Assembly: GCA_025506515.1 (NCBI GenBank) | Contig: CM046456.1 | Coordinates: 14,436,872-14,500,871, forward strand | Source: Flaveria trinervia | Lineage: Eukaryota; Streptophyta; Magnoliopsida; Asterales; Asteraceae | DNA length: 64,000 nt | Reading direction: 5' to 3' | In this document: in pieces, positions 10,587-21,800 of the stretch | How the letters are laid out: the number at the start of each line of letters is the position of its first letter | Position numbering within the stretch: the first letter of the stretch is position 1 | Program-made: the position numbers and the translations under genes | Notes under the pieces: generated by a model | Databases searched by the model: none | What the model was told of the DNA's origin: nothing | Seen by the model: only the letters and a program-made list of their open reading frames with translations

Positions 10587-12650
10587 TGACAAACCGAGTT
10601 TTCAGGTTAACCTTGCCCCCCCTTAATTTAAACTATCTCCATCATATTTATGTTTAATCAATTATTATACCTTTCAATAATAATTATTATTATTATAAAT
10701 ATCAAATTTAACAATTATTCACATACAAAATACAAACCAAAATTATTAGCATGAAATGTCAATCAGACCAGTGGAAGGGGCAATTGTGCCAAATTGCAAA
10801 AGAAGCAATGCAACCAAATAAATCAAATAAGCATTCCCGTAACCGACCCCATATCACCATTCTTCTCATCTGTAACCCTAAGCACCCAAGAAACAACCGA
10901 CGGCAGCCGCATCAAGCCATCAAGCTGCGATACTCATCCTCGGCGAGTTCCATTGTTCGGGTACCTCCGAACACGGCTTTGTACTCTCGGCAACCTCCTA
11001 CCCGGTGACAACCCCATCGTTCACGTACTCCCGAAGCGTTCCGTGCAAGTTCTATTGCTTTTCATAGACTATTCGGTACGTTTCTTTTCGTTATTTATGG
11101 TGTTGCGTTACGTTTCGGTTCCGGTTACCTTTACAAGTAAATGGATTTCGAGTTGAATTCCGGGTGGTTGTTTTCACGTGAGTGAGTAAGTATGTGATCT
11201 GCGTGCATTCGTCTATGTTGTGTGAATGTTTTGTGCGACCGTATGTCGTCACGTTTGTATGATGTTGGGTTGATTTTGGGTTCGGGTGCTCGGGTCCTCA
11301 ATCGGGTGCGCGTGGTATGTGCCCGCGTACGGTAAATTACGTATGTGTATATATATGTATCCGGTTGTAGCTGTTGTGCATGTATATATATTTCATTATT
11401 GTTTGTTCGAAGTGGTGTGTTTGAATATGTGTGTGTGTTCTGCGAATGTGTGTGTGTGTTTCTGAGGTGGTGTATGGGCTGAAGTGTTTGTATGGGTGCA
11501 TTTATATATTACCGTGCATGTTGATATGGGATGTTTGCATGTGTATGTAATGTGGGTGTGTATGTTGATGATAATCATTTTGTGTGTGTTATGATATGCA
11601 TGTGTGCATTCTGCATGTGTTTGATGTGTGTGTGCATGTGTATGTAAATCTTATATGTTGTGGGCATGTTAGATGAAAAGTAATAAATTATATGATAGTA
11701 GGTGGGTTATATACATCATTTTGGAAACCGTCGGCAACCGAACCGAGTCGTGAAACGCGAAACCGTACGATTTCATTATTAAGTATTTATATTGATTGCA
11801 TATATTAAATAAAATCCAGGTTAAGCGGAGATCTTAACGTTTGTGCTTTCGCTTATTAATTGCTGTGCATTTAAGGTGAGTTCTCAGCCCCACTTTACTT
11901 ACTTTCTTTGGGGTGAAAGAAACGTGTGTTCTAAACGTATTTTCACCTGATTAGTATTACTTTAATATCACTTGTTTACTAGTGTGACACCATACTTAAG
12001 TCCTCACTTTCGAACCGTTAGTATATGTACTCTAGCGAGGTAATTCTGAGTAGATCTACTGGGTTTGACAAACCCCACCCGGGCTAGTCGCGCTAGCACA
12101 ACGTTCGTCAAACGGGTGTTTAATTGACCTAATTCTGTTGCTGTGACCGGTGTTCATAGCCGAGGCATTCTTTACGTTGTCAGCGTCGGTTGCGAACTTC
12201 ATACACTTAGTAACTTGTTGAGTAGACTAGCTATCTACTGATATTATCTTGATTACTGCATCAGTTTACTGTTATGTTCAATTTATCAAAACCTGTGGAC
12301 TCACCAACCTGTGTTGTGACACTTTAGCATGTTTTTTTTCAGGTTCACAAGATGCGCACGCATAGGAGCATTTCATTCATGCATTATTATCCACGTGATT
12401 TATTTTACGTCTTTCAATAAATTTTTATTTATTCGGTTTGCGCGTGTTGCGCCATTTAAACAACTAATATTTACTATGCTTCCGCGACTTCTATTATGTC
12501 CACGTTTAAAACTAGTCTTTGATGAATTCAAGTTTTATAAGTAAATTATGTTTTATAATTAACGTGTCGTTTGGTGTAACTAGTGGCTGAGATCCTGGAA
12601 GTCACACGCCTAACGGTAATACCCCGTTTGTGGAATTTGAGGGTGTGACA
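10587..12650 (+). mobile_element. Second Ty3-type solo LTR inside the 3' LTR
   Basis: It starts TGACAAACCGAGTTTTCAGG and ends GAGGGTGTGACA, a TG...CA form with the terminus shared by chromovirus LTRs. It has the internal layout of these LTRs: a GC-richer leader, a TG-repeat-rich part (11390-11660), a 'ggtgagttctcagccc' region near 11875, and TTTTTTTCAGGT near 12333. No coding domains are present, so it is a solo LTR of a different family. Its flanks (TTTCA left, ATATA right) are not a target duplication. A 75-bp direct repeat of host LTR sequence flanks it instead. Confidence 0.75.
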
Positions 12651-14798
12651 ATATACCCCATTTCTAGCCATTCTCCATTCTTTATCTCCTTCTTCTTCAT
12701 TCTTCTTCTTCTTCACTTTCATCTCCTTCCTTGCACCAAAACCACCTCGTTTCGTCTCGTTTTCGTCGTCTAGACTCCATCTACAACCTAGTCTACTCCA
12801 TCCTTACAGGTAGATGACCTTGGTTCTCCCTTTCTTGCTCGTTTTACTGTTGTCCATTTCTAGGTTTCGGGTGTTCGGGTCAAACCCGAACACATATGGT
12901 CGCGTGGGTGCGTGTGATGTCTTTCTTTCTGCTTGTTCTTATTGTTTGTGTGTGTTTGTTGTGTGTTTGTTGTGTGTTTCTGGAAGTCCTTGTGGTGTAA
13001 AAACCGTGCACGGAGCAGCCAGGGGCTGCTCTACACTTTTGTAGTCACGATTCTACTGTTTGGGCGATTGGGTCGATCATGCGACTGAGCCGTGCGACCG
13101 TGTGTATGTGTGCGATTGAGTCATGCGGATGAGTGATGCGTGCGATTGAGTCAATGCGGATGAATGAGGTGTGCGATTGAGTCAATGCGGATGAATGTGT
13201 GCGATTGTGCGTGTATCACACGACTGAGTGCCAGTCGCACGAATGGAGGTTCAGTCGTACGAATGAAGCTGATTCGTACGAATGAAGGTTGATTCGTGCG
13301 TATGGAGGTTGAGTCGTGCGATTGGGTACTGTGTGGTACGACTGAAAGCCAGTCGTGCGAATGAAGGTTCAATCGTATGAATGAAGCTGATTCGTATGAT
13401 TGAGGGTTGATTCGTATGAATGGAGTGTTGAGTCGAGCGTCTGGTCCTGTCGTGAGATTGATGATGCTGTGTGTGTGAATTTCCTTCTTGAATGTCATGT
13501 GATGATAAGGTAACATCAACACAAATGTCATTTCTCGACCACAAAGATTAGAGTCAACGCTATCGAGGCCACAAATACTATTCCAAATCAAATCAACCTA
13601 ACATTTTACAAGTATCAACAACCCAATTATGACTACTAATATTTAACAAATACTTCTCTTATAATAAGGAATCTTTAACACAATATCACTGGCTATGGCA
13701 ACGGTTTCTAGTACTTGGATCTACATAAGATCTAATACGTGTGTCAGCTTGTGTGTGTTACGCGCGACCAAACCAATGCAACCTGAATTGACTGAACATT
13801 ACTATTTGCTTCGTACGTATCATTAATGCTTAACAATAACTGTCAATAGGTGTTTGACCGTTCATTGCGTACAACACTTGGGAAACTTTGAATCATTCAT
13901 ACTTACCACTTAACAAGTGAGTTTCGTGGCCCCTTTTTATGCTTATACAACTTTTCAATCATTTACAAAGATGGGGGAAAAGTATGCTCACCCGTTTTCT
14001 ATGCTGTACAACTTACATGCAATTTACATACTTGGAATCAACGTGATACTGTTTTGTGAGTGCTTATCTGATACATGCTTGGGTCTGCTGTGTGGTTCTT
14101 TCTTTACAACCATTTAATTCCAGTGTGGGAACCGACGGATAGGTATTGGTAGTACTACTGGGTTGACACCCCCTCCCTTGTTGTTGGTATAGTAGTTAGT
14201 ACCAACAGTCGCCAGGAACGGGCCTTGGGTGAATATATTCCGACAAGATTCTTTGTGTACGTCGTTAGGTTTGGTTGTAAAGCTTATGTCATGTGATTTT
14301 GCTTACTTATAACTTTATTCACGGTATTCCGCCACAATGATTATACAACATCAATTACTTATTTACATTTTAAACCTGCGAGCTCACCAACAATTTTGTT
14401 GACCATTTTGAGCATATCTTTTCAGGTGATCATGCTAATTGAAGATCTAGGTGTGTTGCCTTAGTGGAGACCCTAGGATGCATTTTGAGACTAAACATTG
14501 TCTTTTGGAAAACTTCGTTGTAGTTGCTTTAAACATCATACTTTTGTAACTTGTTCCCGGGTTGTGGGAATTGCATACAATGTTATCTTCTTTGTTTATG
14601 TGAATCATGTATCATGTTATGCTTATGGCTATGTTGTCGTGAATATTGACTAAACACGACACAAGTCCCCTTGTTGTCGGGTGTCGTCATGACACGCTTG
14701 TCATCATTTATTATATTGCATATTTATTGCTTACCATGTGTTATGACGATTCAGTCTCGTTACATCCCCGTGTTTTCGCTCTTAGCAGGGGTGTGACA
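12651..14798 (+). repeat. 3' LTR of the Ty3 element, right part
   Basis: It restarts at ATATACCCCATT, that is, 75 bases before the point where the left part stopped, so the segment 10512-10586 is present twice (again at 12651-12721). It then follows the 5' LTR to GGGTGTGACA at 14798. It includes the degenerate array at 13065-13440. Confidence 0.9.
13065..13440 (+). repeat. Degenerate tandem array in the 3' LTR
   Basis: Counterpart of the array at 3050-3480, with the same GTGCGAATGAAGGTT-type words. It lacks about 33 bases present in the 5' copy and has one fewer GTCGCACGAATGGAGG unit. Confidence 0.7.
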
Positions 14799-14803
14799 GA
14801 AGT

Positions 14804-14972
14804 CACCCATCCCTGGATTGCTCCCACCCGAGCACGTTTAACTGTGGAGTTCTCCTCTCATCCACAATCAATACGCCCAAAACGCGTTGTTGATGTTAGA
14901 GGCCAGACATTCCTTATGAACCAGGAATCTCTCCTGTCCATGATCAATGTGGGATATGTGTAGGGTATCACA
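14804..14972 (-). mobile_element. Cassandra-type solo LTR, right part (5S-bearing)
   Basis: This part starts CACCCATCCCTGG and includes GAGCACGTTTAACTG and TGGAGTTCT, which are the antisense of the 5S rRNA segment holding the internal control region (box C / intermediate element area). It ends GGGTATCACA at 14972 and is followed by TCTTA (14973-14977), matching the TCTTA before 2177. That gives a clean 5-bp duplication for the Cassandra insertion. It is not a functional 5S gene: the 5S-like part is partial, diverged and now interrupted. Confidence 0.8.
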
Positions 14973-14977
14973 TCTTA

Positions 14978-15063
14978 GTCTTCCATTGTTGTTGATGAAA
15001 TGTTTTTGTGGTTTCCCTTTAATTCAAGGGTGTCTCTGATTCTTTTTGTTTTGCTATGTCTAT
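14978..15063. other. Intergenic, continuous with the region before 2172
   Basis: Pre-insertion neighbour of 2160-2176. No gene recognised. Confidence 0.3.
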
Positions 15064-15541
15064 TGATCGATGATGATGGCTACCTATTCATCTAAGACAT
15101 TTTTTGCTCTGTTGTTTGATTTGATGAAGTTAGAGTAGTTAGACACTAATATGTCTTCGGTTGCTAATTGATTTGTTAATGGTGTATATATTTGTTAATG
15201 GTGTATATACACCTGAGTAATATGTTGTTGGTGCTATTGTTTTGAATATTCTTTCTGTTATTAGTAATTGTTTATAACTAGTCAATGATGTTGAACTTTT
15301 GTTCATCTGGAGACTTACTATCAGGTCCATGACGTTGAGTGCACGAACATCTGAGACATGATTGAAGGTGAATTTGGATTTGTTGGGTCCATGACACTGA
15401 GTGCACGATCATCTGAGACATGATAGAAGGTGAATTTGGATGTGGCATAAGGTTGTTTAGTTGTATTGTTGGCAGGAGTGTTTCTCGATGTTATATTCAG
15501 TGGGTCGATGATGATGAGTGTAAGCACATCTAAGACATAAG
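15064..15541 (+). repeat. Four diverged copies of a ~40-bp motif
   Basis: Copies start at about 15064, 15324, 15386 and 15502. Each has a G(A/G)TC(C/G)ATGA head and a CATCT(G/A)AGACAT tail about 20 bases later. The middle two are a 62-bp direct tandem repeat. The last two of the four heads read TCGATGATGATG-like. The head and tail resemble snoRNA C and D boxes (RTGATGA / CTGA), but spacing is short and two tails are CTAA, so a repeat is the safer call. Confidence 0.5.
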
Positions 15542-16499
15542 GATCATGAGGCAAAAAGAAACTCATGCCTTTGTTTGGTTTATGTTTTTGGCTCTATAAT
15601 GGTGAGATATAGTTCATCTGAGTTTATTATATTGTTTGAGATCTTGAGGTAAAAAATTGGGCCTTTGTTGTTTAGGCATAGCGTTCCTACGTTGCAGTTG
15701 CAATGAGGTGGCGTTTATATGCTTCCGAACACCCTGATTGTTGTTGGTTGTCTGTGTTGGTAGTGTTAGTAATGTCATACGTAATCATTTGATGGCTATG
15801 ATAAAGAAAAAAATAGTATTTGTTGTTTGGCGTGGCATCCTTTTTGCATTGTAGCCACAATTGATCTGTTATTCTGAGCCTTGGCTATCGATCAAAATTA
15901 ATTGTCATGCATAAAACAAACAGTTGTCGAATACACATCTTATTCGCACAACGCGCGACTTTGAAAACGACTAGTTATTTAAGAAAACTCAATTGTTTGA
16001 TATATCCTTGGTATCTATGTGAAATATTTGAAGCGATGTAAGATTCTTTAATTACGTGTGAAGTATCTGTAACAACGTAAGATACCTCAATAACATGCAA
16101 ATTATTTGAAAGAATGTAAATGCAAATTAGTTCACAATGGAGTAAGATTTTTGATATACATATGATTTATTTGAACTATCATGAGATTCTCGATATGCGT
16201 GCAACTTATTTCTTAAAACTTGATTACAATTTATATAAAACTCATCAGTTTTTAGAAAAGATAACTACACACCATATACAATTCATTTAGTGAGTTATAT
16301 GAGTCATATAGGACAATTGCTACACATTAGAAGATTCGTATAGCCTTACACGAGTCGTGCAGAAAAACAACTAGATAACATTTGATACCAATACGAGCAT
16401 ATAGATGTTAGTGGTATTCAAAGAACGTAAGAAGGTGAGCCTAAATTAGTTCTTTCTTAAATCAAATTGATTAATTTATAAGACGTATGAAGAAAATTA
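15542..16499. other. AT-rich intergenic with a Helitron-like terminus
   Basis: No gene was recognised. At 15949-15974 a GCACAACGCGCG word is followed by CTAG|T, the pattern of plant Helitron 3' ends (listed separately). The rest is AT-rich with short repeated words such as 'aatgtaag'. Confidence 0.4.
15949..15974 (+). mobile_element. Helitron-like 3' terminus (decayed)
   Basis: CGCACAACGCGCG is followed by ...CGACTAG then T. Plant Helitrons end in CTRR, often with a GC-rich hairpin about 10 bases upstream, and insert between A and T. No matching 5' TC end was identified. Confidence 0.35.
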
Positions 16500-17292
16500 G
16501 AGGTGGCAAAATAGGTGGGTTGGATTGGGTTGGTTGTTAGGTTAGGATGGATTTGGGTCTGGATGGGTTTGGGTTAGGATAGATCATTTAGAAAAAAAAG
16601 TCAGGATGGGTTTGGGTTAGGATGGGTTTGGGTTAGGATGGGTTCGGGTTAAAATGGATCATTTTTTAAAAAAGCCAATACTATTTTATTAGTTTTCTAC
16701 AATCCAGCAATACATATAGACAGATGCTTATACGAGCTCAAAAAGATACATATACGACTTCATCTATAAAGGATGGTACCTTCAATAAAGCGACGATGAT
16801 GGTGTGATAATGAAGCGGAGGCCCGACTGTAGGTGTGATGGTGGTGAGCGATGAATCTCAACGAATGTGGAGACTGATACGGAGCTCGACTTTAGGTGCG
16901 GTGATGGTGTGGTGGTGGTGCACGATGAAACTTGACGGAGGTGGGTGGGAGGGTGTAGATGCGGTGGACCGGTGGTGGTGCGGTAGACCGGTGGTGGTGC
17001 GGTGGACCGGTGGTGGTGCGGTGGACCAGTGGTGGTGGTTCGATGGTGGCGGTTCGGTGGTGTTACGGTGGTGGTGCGCGATGAAACTCGACCAAGGTGA
17101 CCAATTTGAATGAAAGAAACCTTGACTTATTGTAACTTGAAGTTCTAATTTTGAAAACCCATCTTAACCTATGTTTATTTTTTTCTAGATAAGTTTTTAA
17201 CCTATCTTAACCCCCTTATTCTAATCCATTTCTATTTTTAAAACATCCATTATGATCGAAAATCACATTAATAAACTTTTTTTTGTCACCTC
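16500..17292. mobile_element. Non-autonomous TIR DNA transposon
   Basis: The left end GAGGTGGCAAAAT and the right end ...TTTTGTCACCTC are inverted repeats with one mismatch. Inside the ends, GGGTTGGATTGGG / TTAGGATGGGTTTGGG repeats on the left answer AACCTATCTTAACCC on the right. TA flanks both sides (16498-16499 and 17293-17294). The remaining flank does not give a convincing 8-bp duplication, so the superfamily (mariner-like or hAT-like) is uncertain. There is no transposase frame. Confidence 0.6.
16960..17075 (+). repeat. GGTGGTG-rich minisatellite
   Basis: A unit of about 19 bases, GTGCGGTGGACCGGTGGTG and variants, is repeated about five times inside the TIR element. The ORF across it is a glycine/valine/tryptophan low-complexity shadow. 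Confidence 0.7.
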
Positions 17293-17294
17293 TA

Positions 17295-18885
17295 ATTAGA
17301 AAATCTAAAATACCATAGAGGGGCCAAAATGATTATGCTATAAAAATAAAGGCCAATATTGTCTTTCATAAAAGTTTGTGTTCTTGAATTCCACCAAAGT
17401 TCCTGCTTGACTCCTTTCTCTTTTTGTTTTATTCATCTCTTATCTTTTCATATTTTAGTTATTTATTTTCCACTATTTATATCTAATTTCATATTTTAGT
17501 TATTATTTCCATCACAATCACAATTACATTGACAGAGATAACAAGAATATATAAAAAGTTAAAGTAATATCATTCTTTATAATAACTAATAGTTAAAACT
17601 TAAAAGCTTATCATTAAGGTCCTGATTGTTTGTTATAAAAATTATCACCTTTTACGTGAGTTTAAATAAATTTACATGCGTAAGTTGATAAAATGATTAG
17701 AAGAAACTTTTTAGTTAAATATTTAAATATGATTTGTTAGCGATTAATTATTCGGTTAACATTAAATTTTGCCATATTATAATATAGAAAGCCCTTCTAA
17801 TTAAAATCCTATTATGATTACACTATCTATTATTTTTACTTTCCAACGTTTAGCTCTATATTTTTTTGACTAAAAAATTGTACAAAGTTTTATTTATATA
17901 CTTGTTATTATAGAATTGTCTATTATCAATAATTAAGGAAGCAATAAATTCAAACCATGAATGAAAATTAAGGGACTTATAAGAGTCCATAGGACGTATA
18001 AATTATTGGAGTTGTTGTGGCTCCATATTACAAATGTTAACACTATTAAATTGGCTACAATTCTACATCCACTATCTTTCAAACATAATTACTTCACATA
18101 CTTACATCACACACAAAAACACACATAAATCTCACATATTTGTGCTCTGTTTGTGGGAAGATAGTTACATTGTATGGTTTATATAGAAATTAGGACGTGG
18201 TTTTTTCATCATAAAAATGCTTACGGAGTGTGAGCCCATCTGTTTTCACTCACTTATAATGTGTTTATATTACAATTTTAAAAATTATATATGAATAATT
18301 ATATAAACAAATGAAATAACTATATATATATTATACTTTAAATCTGATATGTAATACGACATTAATACTATGAATCAAACCGTATTTACACATCATTACA
18401 AATGTTCAAATGAATCATGAGCAACATAATGTATATGAAGTAAACAAATCAAGATATTAATTACCTCCATTTATAATGCATTATGAACAACATCCTCTTA
18501 ATTCAATCAAAATGTCATCTCCAAAAGAGACATGATTATACATACCATTTCGTTTTGTACTAAAACAAAACAAAAAACATAAAGTGATGCAAGATGTAAC
18601 TTCAACACCTATATTTACAACCCCCACCCCAACACACACTCTTTCTCTTCTTTCATAGCAGATTTGTACTAATGCTTTAATCCATTTCTCTCTTTTTTGC
18701 TTTCACTCACAAAGTACTGACTCAATAAATTCTCCATAACCACAAGGACCATCACCAACTACCATTCAACCTATATTCACCATCTCTTTACAGCTTTTTT
18801 CAAATTCAAGTTTAAAGTTCAATTTTTTTTTTCATATTTTACATCCAAATTCAAGATTCTTGAATTGGTTTCTACAATTCTCCAA
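17295..18885 (+). other. Upstream region and 5' leader of the receptor-like kinase gene
   Basis: No ORF of note. AT-rich up to about 18600. From 18600 to 18885 it is pyrimidine-rich (CACTCTTTCTCTTCTTTC, CATTTCTCTCTTTTTTGC), as plant 5' leaders often are. Several AT tracts could act as a TATA box and none stands out. Confidence 0.4.
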
Positions 18886-21800
18886 ATGGGTTCAAACCAC
18901 TTCTTCCACATACTCATTGTTTCATGGGTTTTCTTGATCTCAAACACCCATGAATTACAAACCACCCAATCTTTAATTCTTCTGCAGTTAAGAAAGCATC
19001 TTGAATACCCAATTCAACTAACAAATTGGGAGAATTTCAATGATGATCTCTGCAATTTCCCTTCAAATCTTCATGTAACCATCAAATGTGAAGATAACTC
19101 TGTCACTGAACTCAAAATCATGGGAGATAAGCTTCCAAAGGTCAGTCTTTTTCATGGGTCTCCAATTCGAAACCAAACGTTATCCGAATCTTTCTCCATC
19201 GACTCATTTGTAACAACATTAACAAGATTGAACACACTCAAGGTTCTTAGTTTGGTATCTTTAGGCATTTGGGGCCAACTTCCTGACAAAATCCACAGGC
19301 TCAATTCACTTCAAGTGTTGGACATGAGCTCAAACTTCATGTTTGGTTCTGTTCCAAATGGGATTTCAAGATTACAAAAGCTTCAAACTTTAACACTAGA
19401 TGCAAACTTCTTCAATGAATCTTTACCTGATAAACTGTTTGATTCACTATCAAACCTCACCATTTTAAGCTTAAAGAACAACAGATTAAAGGGTCAACTC
19501 CCATCTTCAATCTCCAAAATCACAACAATCACAAATGTTGTTCTATCCCACAACAATCTTTCAGGCAAATTACCTGATTTAAGCCCTTTATCCAATCTAC
19601 ATTTACTAGATTTGAGAGATAATCATCTAGACTCTGAACTTCCATCATTGCCTCAATCAGTAATCACAGTTCTTTTAAGCAATAACTCGTTTTCGGGTAC
19701 CATTCCCGAACAATTCGGGCAACTTAATCGCCTTCATCACCTTGACATTTCATCGAACACCTTGTGGGGATCACCACCATCTTCTTTATTCCTTTTGCCA
19801 AACATCAGTTACTTGAATCTAGCATCCAACAAGCTAAGTGGGTCACTTCCTAACACAATCAAATGTGGAAATAAACTTGGGTTTGTCGATATCTCTAGCA
19901 ATCGGTTTACGGGTCGGCTTCCTTCGTGTTTAGACACAGGTTCTAGTAACAAACGAGTTGTGAAGTTCACTGGTAATTGCTTACTTGTTGGTCACGCAAA
20001 CAGTCAAGAATCTGACTGTAAAGAAGATAGTTTGATCAAGATCAAGAAACTGTATTGGGGTAAAGCTTTGTGGGTTCTAATTGTCGTCATTTTTTCAGCT
20101 ATCTGTTTGATTTCATTTGCAATTGTGATGTTGATATTTTGTAAACGACATCATCGAAAAAAGATAGTTACTCTGCAGCATACGGTACCGAAAGTTAGTG
20201 ATGGCAGTGGACCAGTGGAGATTGCTTCTGACACAAGTAAGTGGTACTTGATAATTGTTTAACATGACACTGTTTATGCGATTAAATCTTTAATAGTACA
20301 TTTGGGTTTCTTTTTCAGGGATTGTTTCTCAAGAATCAGAACTTGGGACACAAGTTTCTGCATCGTGTCGCGTGTTTTCGATGGAAGATTTAGCCGAGGC
20401 CACACGGAATTTTGATCAATCGGTGTTTTTGGGTGAAGGGTCTATCGGGAAGGTACATATTATTACCGATTACATAAATGGTCCGGTTAATCGTTTATAG
20501 GGATATTTATGGTCCGGTTTTGATGATTTTAGGTTAAACCATATTTCATAAGTTGAACTGTAACAAATTTTTTGATAATCAAGAATCAAAACCGAACCTT
20601 TAAAAATTAAAACCAAATCTTTAAAAATTAAAACCGAACCAAATTAAACCAAATTATTGCTAACGGTTTGGTTACAATTTGGTTTCTCGTTTTGACTTAA
20701 AACAAAACATTGAAATGAACATAATGCTTAGAACGTTGAAAAGAAAAGAACCAAACATTGTAAAGAAAAAAAGTATTAAATTATATAACTTCAAAACTCT
20801 TACCTGTTAATTATCAACTTTGATATAATTAGTGAATTGTATTTATGTGTCTAGTGGGTCGTACACACCTTTGTTTTTTTTTAAACATTAACTATTTTTC
20901 TTTTAACCTATTAATTTTATATATTTTATAACTTAGTCCTAATATATTTTTAGTTTTTATCTTTGATCCCCCATGCTTCATATTTTACAATTTTTTGTTT
21001 TGTATTTCCGTCTAAATTTTGAGAGTAGCATATCACAGCACGTGTGTGATTCAACAGCTTTACCCTTATTTATTTTCTGTTTAACGACCATGTCACAACG
21101 CACTGGTTCCAAATTGATTTACTTATTGTTTTATATGTTTTACATTTCGCTTATGTGGTTCAACGTTTTTACGTCTACATTTCGTTTTGATTTATTTTTC
21201 TTCATTTTTTATTTCTTTTTTAATACGAATTTTTTCGATGTTGGTGGTCACTTGCGCGGTATGCCATTGGTGCTACTTGATACGTTACCACGCCCCGCTA
21301 CAATGCAAGAGGCTTAATACTAGTTACTTTATATTAACTTTAGTAGCACAAAAAATAGAGATTTACCCATAATCCTCGTTGATACTCACTCATCAAGCAA
21401 CTATGAACGGGCAAGAAGACCACTCGACTAGTTAGTAGGATGAGTTGAGATTTGAGTACAAGACAATTTTATGGCCCAATATGGGAGTAAATACAACACA
21501 TTGTCACGATGTATTGTCTGTGCAATATGAGATTTCAGTACAACCCAATCTTATGGTCCTGAATCTAGATGGAGATTTACATACCTCCTATTTATATTAC
21601 CTATAAAAATTAAATACAAACCAAGGTACGGCCGCGTTTGGTTTTCTATATAAACCATAAACCAAACTGCTTGTTCCAGTATGCAATTTTTAAGACCGAC
21701 TGATCGAAAGTTTAAAACAAAAACTGACTGGGTTGGGCGCTTTCATGGTTTGAAATTGAAACGTGAACACACCTACGACCAGTTGTGGGTGGGAACGATT

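Larger units (their letters stand above)
2279..14798 (+). mobile_element. Ty3/gypsy chromovirus (Tekay-like), degenerate, nested in Cassandra
   Basis: The element has a 5' LTR (2279-4834), a tRNA-Met primer site, gag, protease, RT, RNase H, integrase and a chromodomain-like tail in that order, and a 3' LTR starting at 10137 and ending at 14798. GAAGT immediately flanks both ends (2274-2278 and 14799-14803). The gene order protease-RT-RNase H-integrase places it in Ty3/gypsy. The integrase motifs and the C-terminal tail look like plant chromoviruses of the Tekay/Del type. Reading frames are broken many times, so it is not autonomous. The 3' LTR carries a 2 kb secondary insertion. Confidence 0.92.

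Noticed and set aside
2220..14870. A functional 5S rRNA gene
   Set aside because: The 5S likeness is partial, antisense, diverged and interrupted; LTR ends and duplications show a Cassandra solo LTR.
16835..17113. Glycine/tryptophan-rich ORF
   Set aside because: It reads a GGTGGTG minisatellite in a TIR element.
18865..18885. Upstream start of the kinase frame
   Set aside because: The codon at 18865 is TTG. The first ATG is 18886, followed by a good signal peptide.
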